Origin: Artemia franciscana
Taxonomy: Eukaryota; Arthropoda; Branchiopoda; Anostraca; Artemiidae
Reading direction: 5' to 3'
DNA: 64,000 nucleotides
Assembly (NCBI RefSeq): GCF_032884065.1
Contig: NC_088865.1
Span: 44,649,152-44,713,151 of the forward strand
Shown here: in pieces, positions 12,116-23,548 of the stretch
How the letters are laid out: each line of letters opens with the position of its first letter
How positions within the stretch are numbered: the stretch's first letter is position 1
Notes under the pieces: generated by a model
The model's input: the letters and a program-made list of their open reading frames with translations, nothing else
The model's database searches: none
What the model was told of the DNA's origin: nothing
Position numbers and translations under genes: made by a program

Positions 12116-13220
12116 AAGAAAAATTGGTAACGAAATCAAGATTGTCAATTCACTCTTAAGTTCATTGTTGCTTTATTGTAACATATCTCTACAGAAATTT
12201 AATTAACTATGAGCTTCTCGTAAATTTCTTACGATGATTCAAGAATAATCATTTCTGGAATTTTTCGAATTTATGAACTTTGATCTTTAGCTAAATCAAG
12301 ATGCCAAAGATGGCATGTCCATCCGAAGAGTGTGTAATATATGACCAACACATAGCCCCTAAGCCACAGGAGACATTAAATCCATAAGATTTTTGAAACA
12401 AAGAGATTCGCAATACTTAAGCTAAAAACTGTTGCTGGATGAAAATTCTTCTTTTATCTTCTTTGTAGACTAAGATATATTTGAATCCGAAATTAAGAAC
12501 TTGAAGTCTTAAAGAATATATCAGAATTTCTTTTTGTCTAAAAAATGCATTGTTAACTGAAAAACAAAGACTAATAAAAAATACTGTTATGCTACTACTA
12601 ATAGAATCAAATAAAATTGAAATATTTAAAATATATAAAAAAAAACACCCCCTATGCTTTGTAAAGACCAGAACCAAGCTGTACTATTTTCACTGTACTG
12701 AAAACAATCCCATGTAAACCTTGGAATAAAAATTAAATTAACCTTGTTTAACCGTGTTTAATTTAAACCTTGGTAAAATTAAAATATACTACTTATATAC
12801 GGTCACTAATTATAAAATATACAGTAGTATATTCAACAAGTTGATAAAAACATGATTCAACAAGGTGATAAAAAACATGATTCTTTGGTATGTACATAAA
12901 TTCTTTCTACCTTAAAAGTGTCAATGCAAGGTAAAACATTGGTGAGAACATTTTCTTGGAAATGCAGATGCTCACCATATGACAGGAAAATAGTTCCAAT
13001 TTGTTCAAGATTTGTTTATTAGATTTCGGAACAACATATTCAACATCATGCATAAAATGACAAATAAAAATAATCAAATATCCACTATCAAATAATATAA
13101 GTAAAATCAACATAATATCAGCTATCATAAATCAACGAAATAACAAAAACATAACACTGACTTAACCTCAAGGCAAAATCAAATTCTGATTTTAATTGGA
13201 TGGTAAGCTTATCCATGTAC
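12116..13220. other. AT-rich stretch without a gene
   Basis: Nothing gene-like is supported. A short tandem pair of a 25-26 base word (AACAAGTTGATAAAAACATG) lies at about 12836-12884. Confidence 0.5.
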
Positions 13221-13224
13221 CAAC

Positions 13225-13445
13225 ACGGGCCGATCTAGAGCAAAATCTTAGGGGGCTAAATGTAACAAGGCCACCAAAGAGCAAAATCTTCGGGGGGGGG
13301 GAATGTGACGAAGGTCCCAATTGACCGAATTGACAAATTTATTCTAAAATAAAGAGTGAAAAAAAGAAAAAACAGGGAAAGGGGGCGCCAGAAAAATTGG
13401 GGGGCCAAGACTCCCCGCCCCCTGGATCCACCAATGTGTCCTTAC
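13225..13445 (-). repeat. Short interspersed repeat, minus copy
   Basis: The reverse complement of this stretch aligns with 15195-15400. Shared words include AAATCCAGG/GGATCCAGG, TTTTTCTGGC, GTCAATT(T/C)GGTCAAT, CGTCACATT and GATTTTGCT. It has runs of G (plus strand) at both ends and is about 210 bp long. No Pol III boxes are evident and no family is assigned. Confidence 0.55.
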
Positions 13446-15190
13446 AGCAATTTTTCGCAACAGCATGTCACAGAAAAATATTTTCAAGGTATAAATGTTC
13501 GTTACGAAGTGGCCAGAACGAAGGAGCCCGGTGTCCTTGGCGTTAAAAGAACCAAGGAACATTTATATTAGTTTTTCTTCTTAGTCCTCATTGTGCAATT
13601 GTAGTATTTCATTAGGAAGATACTGCCCATTAAAACACAGATTGTATTTTTCTTGGATTTTGTCTCTCCTTTGACCCCCCCCCCCCCAAAAAAAAAAGAA
13701 CGTTTCTCTGTAGAATTTTCCCCTAAGAAAACTTGGTTCCAGGTCCTCGGAAGAAATATTAACTGACAACTCTGCTGCTTACGTAAAACTGAAAAGTCAA
13801 TATAGACAACTAAAAAATAGCTCCTCTAATAGAACTATTATCTCAAGCGCTACTATGACTGATAATATGACTGATACACAGATATGACTGATTAATAACA
13901 AAAATCTTTTGATGACGGAATAAAGGGTTCATTACTGTAGTAGATTGCTTATATTCCTTTCTGCCCAGCGACTTCAATTCACGAAAATTTAGGGGGGCTG
14001 GCAAAATGTATTTTTCAAAATCTAGGTGGGTGAATTTGTCATTTTTTTACAAAAATATAAAAAAACATTCCCAATAAAATATACCCAAAAATAATGCATG
14101 TTTCAAAATATGGGGGGAGGCGAGAAAATTCCAGGGGTAGGCCTTATTTTCCTCTTTCTGGTGCCATTTTCTGGTTTTGCTTTTAACAGGTGGTTTCGGC
14201 TGAATCACCACTCTTCATGGATTTAATAACTTGGTAGAGTTTTCCGACAGAACTCACCCCATTCCTGAGCTGGCTATCACCCTTTTATCTTCTTGGTACA
14301 TCTATGAGGTGCTAAACATTACAGAATAGACTAAAACCTGATTTTATTTTATCTTTTGCTTTCAATGATGTATTTTACTCGTCCCAGTTTTACTCCAATT
14401 TCTTTTATTATTATTTATTAATTTTTAAGGAAAGGCAAGAAGAAAAACCCAAATAAAAAGATACAATCCTTTCAATCCCAGTACTAGACCTTCTGGAAAA
14501 AAAACTAGTGCTGTGCTATGTCCTATTGCCCTACTCTGCATAATACGCATCAGTTTAGAATATTGAAAGCAAAAGAATATATCAGCACGTCTTATGAATG
14601 TTGTAAAAATGAGTAACTGTGCTTCTACAATGTTTCATTATTAGTTTAGCACGTGCTTTGGTGAAAGAGAAGGCTAGCATTCCCCTCCTCCAAAAAAATT
14701 TAAGATCTTATTATTTCCTTCAGTCGTAATTTGTCATCCCGTTTGGTCCTTTTTTAAAAGATGCGCGCTCCTTCTTAATATAAATATCTGTTTGCCTACC
14801 TTATAAGTGAATGATAATACTACCCTTTATGAAAGATTGGTTAAGTTTAGCTTGAAAACAATATTGTTATAATATGTCCATCTTTTTCAAGGAAAGAATA
14901 CTTTTGGTTTGGGCATACCATATAGAAACAATAATCTACAGCTTGTTTGTTTAGTTTGGGCGTAGAAGTCCATTTATTTTTTCCGGTATTTTTTTTTTTT
15001 TTTTAGTAAACTTGGTTATTGGGTAAAGTTTTCAACTAGCAATAATAGCACCTCGGATAAATGCAAGAAGATGCTGGTATTTTAAACTGCAAATTCTTAT
15101 GCGATGTTTAGCTGAATTATCAGCTTTCATCGCATTCCACTGTAAATTATTGACTGCATTTCTGACTTGTTTTAAAAGTAACAATATAGC
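13446..15190. other. Gene-free stretch with G/C homopolymers
   Basis: No ORF or RNA gene is supported. It includes a (C)n(A)n run at about 13675-13697, G-rich words near 13990 and 14112, and a poly(T) run near 14991-15004. Confidence 0.45.
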
Positions 15191-15194
15191 CTGC

Positions 15195-15400
15195 TAAAAT
15201 CAATGGCAAATCCAGGTGGGCAAGGGAACGGCTTCCCCCCTAAAAATTTTTCTGGCACCCTCACTCCTTCTATTTTTTCATTCTTTTTCAAAATATATCT
15301 GTCAATTTGGTCAATCAATGGCGTCCTGGTCACATTGGGCCCTCCGGATTTTGCTAGGGGTGCCTTCGTCACATTCCTCGCTCCCTCTCGAATTCTGTTA
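15195..15400 (+). repeat. Short interspersed repeat, plus copy
   Basis: Inverted partner of 13225-13445 (see that entry). The two copies lie about 1.75 kb apart in opposite orientation. Three overlapping short frames cross it, none of them plausible as a protein. Confidence 0.55.
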
Positions 15401-18175
15401 ATTGCCATGCTTCATCAAATTTACCGTCAAAAATGTCCCATGACTCCATGATTTTAACCGGATTCGGGGAGAATTAACCAAACCAGTATTAGCTGACAGC
15501 AAATTAGCACCTCTAGGACAAAACAAAGAGCAAATAGTTGTTAATTTCCCATAATACTACAACTTAATTTTGCTTTATTGTCATTGGTTTGCGTTCCTGA
15601 CATATTTTGCAAGCCAACCAATTCCTTAAGTGCATATCAGGATAAAAATCCAACAACCTCTCCAATTTGAAATTTGATATGTTCACTGGTTGTTCTGGAG
15701 AAATTTTAAGTCAGTAAAAAGAACGAAAAGTTTTTGAGTAAAAAAAAAAATATTTACAAGTTGCCTACATTTTATTGTGGCCAAACTCAATTGCTGTGAC
15801 GGTATCTAAGTAAACACTAGTAATATTGGTCCAAGTGTCGTTTGTATCCAAAATGTCTTAAATTGCAACAACAATGTTGTTATTTAGAAAGGACCATAAA
15901 ATAAATATCAGTGGATTTGAAACCATTTTCAGCATTAACCATTAGACCGCATATAGCTATTGAATAGTAGACACATAAGAGACCTTAGTCACAACTTTCA
16001 TTCCCTTATTAATAAACTTTTTTTTAACTTGAACCTTAAAAAAAAATCTGTAGCTATTGTGTTGTAAAATACTCTCAGCCTTGACGAAGATAATTTATTA
16101 AATTATATCTATCGCATAGAATTATTGATAAATTTTAGAGATATCTTCTTCTAGAACCACGACACTCACGAAGCTTGGATCTTCTAGGTTTTTTATTGCT
16201 GATACGCGGATTCTTCCTGACTGGTTTCAACTGCATGTAAGTCTCTGGATATGCTGGAAAATAATCAAGTGTAAATTTATATAAAATACGCGTAAAGTTC
16301 AATTACAACTGAACCGAATAATGGGCAGTTTAGGCCTAGGAGTGTCATGTTGTCTAAAACGGTATAAATCAGGTGACACGCAGAAGAAGGGTACGGTGAA
16401 ACATCAGTGGGCGTAATAGAACCTAGAAACCTTTGTGGAAGGTACCGGTGATGCATCATGAGAAATATAAATATAGTACGATGAGAGTTGCAAGGCGGGG
16501 CAGAACGATGCACGGAATTGCAAAGCAGAGACTAAAGAAGTGGAGCGTCCCTTACCATGTTGGAACACGGTATAAATCAGCACAATGCTTCTAAAGATGG
16601 TGTGATTATGGTATATGGCTGATAAAGAGAGATTCCTATGAGGGAACTTGATTCCTGGCCTTATAAACTGAATCAGTGTTCGTCAGTTCTATTTTGTTAA
16701 AACATCCTTTTATTCGTAAAGCCGTCAATAACATTGATTCCCTGCACCGATTTGAATTTTAAATCAAGCGGTTTAGCAAAATCAAATAAAAGGCTGAGGA
16801 TTTAAACTACTATCATTAGATTATTTGCTTGAAATAAAATAGAAAAGAATGAAGAAATATTCAGATGGTGTCGATAGCTTTTTTTTATTTCTTTCGGGTG
16901 AAGAGCTACCCATTTCCAGAATTGAAATCCATCTGGTAGCAATTGAGCAAGTGATGCGTTGTGGTGGAACGGGGCAGCGTGTCTACCTAATCTCTATAAC
17001 CATCATCTATGTCACAACAAAAATTTCATCCAATTCCCCATTTAAAAGAAACAAAACCCCTCATTGAGACTAAACCGCACTGTCTCCTCAATCACAGCTG
17101 TAGACCAACACTTGTAACGAGTTTCTCTTGTGTAAAAACTAAGCAGATTTGAAACGGATTTGAAGACTGCTATATACGGATCTCAGAATTCGAAGTTCTT
17201 GTTTTGATTACCTTTATGGAAGCCCTGACCTTTTGTGTTTGTTTTAGTTTGTGGGACGGCCTTGTCATAACTTGTAGAGTTTGGATAAAAAAAATCCAAA
17301 AAAGTGACAGAAAACTAAAAGCCGTCAACAATTTTCCCAGAAATCCTAGATAAACCATATAAATTCTCGCGTTTTGTTCCAGAGATTGAGGCATTCAGTT
17401 TTAACGTAACTTGTGTCACGAGAAAGCGTGAATTTTGATTTTATGATTAAACGGAGCAGGATTTTCTTTTCAAAGCAGGAAGTCTGTAAAATGATACCGT
17501 CTCGGGAAACGCTAAAAATTAGCACAAAAAAATTTGACCACTTTTGGAGTTCCCTACGGCATCACACACTTTGATTAACAAGCCCACTGACAAAAGAGAT
17601 ATAAAATTCTTTTCATTTAAACTTTACAGTCAAACCACAATTTCTCGACAGTTCTTGATTGTTTCTTAGTCTTCTGGGAAAATTTATCAATGGGTCCTTT
17701 GTCTTTGTGACGGTCAGCCAACGACGAGGCACGGTAAATGATTTTAAGGTACCACATCCACTTAATCCAATAATCATTTACTAAACGCAAACACTGATTA
17801 AATTGATAATCTACAATAGAATCAACTTGATGCACAATTTTATTGGTGATATTTGATATTAACCAAACACAATAATTTAACGTATAATAGTCTTTGGGAG
17901 GAAAGTACAAGGTCTCTTGAGCCTAAAATGATGCCCTACATCTTAGTAAGCCAGGCTGATTGCAAATAGAGAAAAACTGTTCAAAGACCTAACCATTAAT
18001 TGAAATTTTGATCCCTCATTATAGGGAACACTAATATCGAAACAGGTTTATAACTGATTTAGTCATTAATAATTAAAGTTGAGTAAGAATCTTTCGTCAA
18101 TTTATGACAAACAATGAAGGCTTTTATATAAATGATCCCTAAATTATCCCGATTCAAAAGAAGTGTAGCTTGTCG
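15401..18175. other. AT-rich stretch without a supported gene
   Basis: No convincing exon, RNA gene or mobile element is seen. A word ACGGTATAAATCAG occurs twice (16358 and 16568), suggesting a short local repeat. A 97-codon minus-strand frame at 17617-17910 has no recognisable domain and is not called. Confidence 0.45.
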
Positions 18176-18962
18176 AAGGGGTACTTGCGTTACTTGTCTA
18201 TTATATAAAACACACTCGAGAAGTGAAGTTTGGTTAATGCTGAAGGAAAAAAAATATGATGAAAATAGAATACTTTATTAGCAAAATCTTTCTGTTGGCG
18301 GTCTGCAAACGGTTTTTTTTTTTTTTTGTCGCACAGAAAACACGCACGCTTCGCGGAGGTAGTTGTTCCAACTGATAACCGTTTGTTTAGAAATGCCTAC
18401 TTCTTGTTGACTCCAAGCCACAGACGACAATTCGTTAACCCAAAAATAAATAAAACGAACCACAGTAACAAATTGTATTTTACTTTTAGAAAAACGTATT
18501 GACGCGCAAATTGACGGTTTTCAAACATGCCCTAGCGTTATACTTCCAAAAATGTTGCTTCTTGTATGAGTACAAAGTCGTGATGACGCAGCGTTTTGTT
18601 TGGGCAACAGCCCCTTATTCTGGAAAAATATAATTGCCTGTTCTTCGGTCCTTGGTGAATCCCAAATCTCAATTTGAAATCTATGGTGAGACACTATTTT
18701 CTATCACTAGTCAAAGCAAACTAACCGGTGTCTTCAAGAATCGCCTTGATAATGAACTAAAATGAACTAGGTCAAGAATCTCGTTAATAATGAACTTTAT
18801 TTGTCTTTGAGACGGTCAGCCGACGCCGAAGCTCCAAATTTAGTAATTCGCAAATGACCTTCATAATTTTGCTAGTGAACTATTCTGTTTTCATCATATT
18901 TTATTGTCACCAAACTTCACTTCTCGAGTGTGTTTTACATAACGGACAAGTACCAACCTTGC
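18176..18962. repeat. Inverted repeat pair, about 65-bp arms
   Basis: About 18176-18245 is the reverse complement of about 18890-18962. The shared core AACACACTCGAGAAGTGAAG (18211-18230) matches its complement CTTCACTTCTCGAGTGTG near 18914-18931, with further matches on both sides (GGTACTTG). The 650-bp interior holds no good ORF. A CTTTG(T/A)GACGGTCAGCC word inside it (near 18806) also occurs near 17704. It could be a non-autonomous DNA transposon; target-site duplications were not identified. Confidence 0.55.
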
Positions 18963-19557
18963 TACAAGACCACATGCATTTTTATATGATTCTAATTGCA
19001 ACAATGTGCAAAGGATATCTACTTTCCACTGATGGTATTTACGGAGCTTTACTTTTATGGGATGGAAGTTTTTTTGGAAAAAATATAACTCCTAACTTTT
19101 CTTATTGTAAATTAGTATAATTGAATATGAAAGTATTATAGCTCAGAACTTATGTAGGTTGAAAGTTCTCTGTAAAGCTAGAATTCCCAAAAATTGAAAT
19201 GTCTACCTTTGAATAATCAAAAAGTATTAGGATTTTTTTTTTTTTTATTATTAGGCTGGATCGTTTTTGCAAAGCTGAATTTTTATTTTCTTTAAGTTTA
19301 ATTCTGTAAAGTAAAATTCCTTAAATTACACGTTCCAACTTCATGTAATTATACATGAAAGGCATCTAGATTATAGCTTTTTGTAGCTGGGTACTTTTTA
19401 CAAAGTCAAAATTTTAGTTTTTGTGTTTGCGATAGTTTACGTAGAGCAAAAAACGTTCTTAAACTTTAATTGTAGTTTGGAACCTTAAAACACGATAATT
19501 TTGCAGTTTGTTATCTAATTTTTTTTCCAAAATAACAAATAGTTTGTTACATAAAAA
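18963..19557. other. AT-rich stretch without a gene
   Basis: Nothing supported beyond AT-rich low-complexity sequence. A (T)12-13 run lies near 19230. Confidence 0.4.
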
Positions 19558-19765
19558 GTAGTTTGTTAAACCTAAAAATATTGCAGTTTCTAAGTTCAAT
19601 ACTTTTTGTAAAGTATCCCAAACCTCATATTGTAATTTAAAACAAGTTAAAACTGTAATTTAAAAAAAAAACAGTTTATTAAACCGAAAAATATAGCAGT
19701 TTCTACTTTGGATACTTTTGGTATATTATCCCAAACCTCATGTTGTAATTTAAAACAACATTACA
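19558..19765. repeat. Tandem duplication of about 113 bp
   Basis: Two direct copies share AGTTT(G/A)TTAAACC, AAAAATAT(T/A)GCAGTTTCTA, ATCCCAAACCTCAT and TTGTAATTTAAAACAA, at 19560-19645 and 19673-19758. Confidence 0.7.
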
Positions 19766-21339
19766 TATAATCACATAAATCACGTCCTAAAGTACGGGAT
19801 TTATTTTTAGTGTGTTGGATGCTTCTTGAAGACCAAAAGGTTTATTTTATAACGTATAAGATACAAACTTTAACTTTGTATTGCCTGTATTTTCTTGGAG
19901 GGGACGGGCATCAGGATGGATTATATCTCCATATTAGAAATTCCTCGCCTTCCACTGTATACTGTGGAATAGATAAAAATAAAAATGTAATAATTTCTCA
20001 TTTCGTTTTTGCAGGCTTAAGGATTTCTTTAAAGGAAAAAAAAGAGTTTCTCGTATTTCATATTGTTTAGACATAAAAATGCAGTTTGCATTTTAATTTC
20101 TTGGGTTGAATACTTTCCAAAGAGCTAAAAGAAGTTCTTTATTTAGTTGGTTGTTATAAGCCTTTGTGCTAGGTTTCCTCAAGTCTGACTTTGTAATTTT
20201 GAATGCTAAAGACGCTCTGTATAAATTATAAATGCATTACAATTTTAAATATAATTACATATATATATATATAATTATAATTTTAAATACTTAATACAGG
20301 ATAGTGCTCAAGCACGTAATTTTACTGTAGGTCGGACAAATATTTTGTGTAAAATAGTCTCTTGTTTTGCTTTTTTTAAACTAAATATTCTCTAGTTTCA
20401 TAGGGTATCTTATTGCTTTCTTTAAAGTTAAAATTCATTAATTTTCACATAATAATTTAGTTATTAAAAAGAGTAGTTCTATACATTTCTTTATGGGTGG
20501 ATTCTTCCTGTAAACCTCATAAATAATTATTCTAATCTTAAAAAGTACTCTCAATAACTAGACATTAAAATTTATGTAAAAAATTATTCTTATTTGTGGA
20601 AATTCCCATGTTTGCTTTATTTTGATTTCTATTATATATACAAATTAATTTAAATATTGAGCCGAACTGTCATGAGGCATAATTTGTTGAATACACCCAA
20701 AAAAATGTTATGCTATACCAAAGAAATATGACTGATTGTAGCAAAAGCAATATTATTGGCAAACTGAGTTTAACATTAAATATTTAGTGTATCAAGTTGA
20801 TAAGCTTATTTTTTACACAATTATCAACTAAATTGTAAGATTCATAAATAAGTCTCAAACCACTGAACTTTTCAGAGAAATATTGTTACTTCGTAATCGT
20901 AGATCGTGTATTGAATTGTATTGTGTATTGTGTTACTTCGTAATCGTGTATTGAAAATTACAATCCTTTTTTTCTTTTTTTTCTTCCTCGCTACTCCTCT
21001 TCTCTCAGTAGTACTAAATTCTTCGCTTTACAAAAATGATGACAAAAACTTGGATTGTACGGAATAATTAAATTTCTTCACATTACAAACTGTATGCAAT
21101 CTAAAAAAAATTAAAACATGAAAATGTGATGACTTGTAATTTACTTTTGAAATGTTTCAACTAATTATAGCTTACATCAATTTTCCTATTTAATTTCTGT
21201 CCGAGGCCAAGCAAGCTCCCGGGGCATAATTGGTATTGACAAAATTAATCATTCAATTAAATTACATAATTGACATTTCATAACTTGGGTCGATTCCCAG
21301 AAAGTCAACCTTTAATGGTCTTCAGGGATAAAGATGCAA
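19766..21339. other. AT-rich stretch without a gene
   Basis: No gene supported. It contains a short (TA)n near 20260, and a duplicated TTACTTCGTAATCGT word at 20885 and 20934. Confidence 0.45.
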
Positions 21340-21690
21340 GAAGTCTACTTATTTAGAGCCTGGTGTATGGGGGGGGGGCAAAAGAAATGTTTTACCAGAT
21401 GTTGGAGCCAGAGTTCAAAAGTAAGATTAAAAGCTTCTTATTGGAAAATATTGAATTAGATCCTAATTCTTGTACCGATAGTTCTCTATGTTTTGTTTTA
21501 TTAATTTACGTTTGTTTTCTTCTCTTTTCCCTTCTTCTTCTTTTCTTTCTTACCTTATACTTCTTTGCTTGATGATTGAATGAATACTGTCACCCGTTAC
21601 GGGCAGTGCTCTCTTAGGGTGTAGTCAGTTGACAGTGTGTGATTTGTTTTTTGTTAATAAATGAATTGAATTGAACTGAACTGAATTACA
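21340..21690 (+). mobile_element. LINE 3' end with pentanucleotide tail
   Basis: The sequence ends in TTAATAAATG followed by repeats of GAATT/GAACT at 21660-21685. A 3' tail of short repeats after an AATAAA-like word is typical of some non-LTR retrotransposons. Upstream there is no intact reverse transcriptase, so this would be a heavily 5'-truncated copy. Clade unknown. Confidence 0.45.
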
Positions 21691-21989
21691 ATTTTTGTCT
21701 GAGGGATTGGGCTTTGGTGAAAAGTTACAAAGCATAGTGGAGCGTGAGGTTTCTTGCAGGAACGAGGGGTTTCTCGGTGGAGCATTGGGGAGAGGCCATG
21801 GTTAGGATTATTCATAATATTCACAAGATATATTTCATAAAATATGCATAAATACTGGAAGAAAAATGTACTTCGTTTTGTAGCATTTAAAAAAAAGTAG
21901 TTGAGGAGTTAAAAATATCTTAGTACTTTTCACACTTAAATAGATATTTTTTTTCACTTTACAATTTGTATTTTAAAACATCGGATTTA
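21691..21989. other. Stretch without a gene
   Basis: G-rich words near 21738-21800 and AT-rich remainder. No feature supported. Confidence 0.35.
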
Positions 21990-22960
21990 CTAATAACGTC
22001 GATTACCTGTGAAAAATTACATTTAAAGTAATTACTGCCATTGTAATAACCGAATTTACATAATAATAATGTTTTCAGACCATGCAACAAGGTTTGGAGA
22101 TCGTTTTTCTAGTGCGACCAAACCCAAATTACAACGCCTTTATAATTTATTGTTTATAACAATCATATTTTTTCAGGTTAATCAAAAGAAGGCACTTTCC
22201 CAGTTTTTCTCAAGGTCCAATTATGGTCAACTTAGTAATTAGTTAGACGTAATAATTACGGTTTTCTAAGCCAAGCAACTGCTTTAGAGGCCAAGAGATC
22301 ATTTTTCCATCGCTTCTAAAACGAACATTCTCGTTTTTATAAATTATTTAATAATAGTAACGTTTTTGCAGGCCATCCAAGAGTTCTTACTGGCGAGGAA
22401 ACCATTTTTTCAGTGTAAATTAATGCTCAATCGTAGTCATAGTGATATTTTTTTATTCTATTAATTTTCTTCCAGACGAAAAGCTGTTTCGTCGACCGAG
22501 AGGCCGTTTTGTAGGATTTCTGAACTTAATATTAAAATCATCTTTATAATTTGTTTTTAGTACTATTTTTTTCTAGGACGAGATCACTTTTTGGGTTTTA
22601 TAATCTGTGTTATATAAGAATAACGTGTTTCCGAACCAAGGAGCTGTTCTTAAATGCCGGAAACCGTTTCTCCTATGTGTTTCATGACACATTTTTCATG
22701 AGAAAATATTTTTCATGTAAAGTAACCGTTTTGGCGCCTTATTTTTTATACAGATATTTGTTTCGGGGTGGGGGGGGAGTAACTATTTTTATTGACTGAA
22801 AGGTCATTTTATAATTCCTCTGAACTTATCATTGTAATTATTTATTTAATGTTCTTGTTGCATAATAATACTGTTTTCTCATGATCTTCACTAATATAAT
22901 ATTACTAGGTATACCAACCATTTTTGTAGGCAGACAGACCGTTTTCCAGTGAATCTCAAA
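21990..22960 (-). repeat. Tandem array of decayed donor-side exon ends
   Basis: About seven or eight poorly conserved units of roughly 100-130 bp repeat words like GAGGCCGTTTT, CTGAACTTA(T/C/A)(C/A)ATT and a T-rich tract ending in CAGG. On the minus strand the unit next to the real exon reads AATTATAATG|GTAAGTTTGAGATTC, a working donor. The next unit reads AATTACAATG|ATAAGTTCAGAGG, and one near 22524 reads TTTTAATATTAAGTTCAGAA, so the GT is lost. These look like tandem copies of the exon end plus intron start of the neighbouring repeat-protein gene. The units are diverged and the boundaries uncertain. Confidence 0.5.
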
Positions 22961-22965
22961 CTTAC

Positions 22966-23548
22966 CATTATAATTTTCAGGTAATTCATTATATGTGTAG
23001 TGACCATTTTGATCAACTATCAGCCCGTCTTCCAAGTCCATAAAGTGCTTCCAACCTTCATTATGCACAGGATTATCGTAGTCTAAGAACAATGGTAAAA
23101 GTTCGTGTTCTGGAAGCATAGTGTTCTGATTCTTGTTTGGGATTATTCCGTCCTCCAATCCTGATACATGTTTCCAATCATTGTGATACATATTATTTGA
23201 AATTCTACGGCCCATTGCCCATAATTCTGGTTTATCAATTTCTTTGACAATTCGATTCTTGTTTGGAATTATTCCATCGTCCAAGCCTGATGCGTATTTC
23301 CAACCATCTTCATTGATATTACTAAAAAGGCTACGGCCCACTGTCCATGATTCTGATTGGCCAGTATCCAGGTTATTACCAAATATCAAACCCTCATCCA
23401 ATGTTGAAGTGCGTTTCCAGGCTTCTTGATGTGAGTTAAGAATTGGTTGACCTGTTTGGAATTGAGACTCTCCACGCTTTGAGTAAAGTTTTTTGTTACT
23501 TCCTAGTTCTTGTGACGAAGCCACAATCGATACCACGAATAGCAATTC
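22966..23548 (-). CDS. Exon of unrecognised repeat-containing secreted protein
   Basis: An internal exon bounded by an acceptor (TTATTTTTAG, AG at 23550-23549) and a consensus donor (AATG|GTAAGT, GT at 22965-22964). It is 583 bp, entering at codon phase 0 and leaving at phase 1. It begins with ELLFVVSIVASSQ, the hydrophobic end of a likely signal peptide whose Met would be on an unseen upstream exon. The rest is built of about four units of some 42 residues with the core W-K-x-x-[ST]-x-L-[DE]-[DE]-G-[IL]-I, for example GWKYASGLDDGIIPNKN and DWKHVSGLEDGIIPNKN. A second conserved block within the units is W-x-x-GR (ESWTVGR, LWAMGRR). I do not recognise the family. The GR/GRR sites could be peptide-processing signals, but that is speculation. 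Acidic repeats, no cysteines in the exon, no internal membrane segment. Other exons were not identified. Confidence 0.7.

Noticed and set aside
17617-17910. Minus-strand 97-codon frame containing RASSLADRHKDKGP
   Set aside because: No recognisable domain, no splice context, and the region also matches a short non-coding repeat near 18806.
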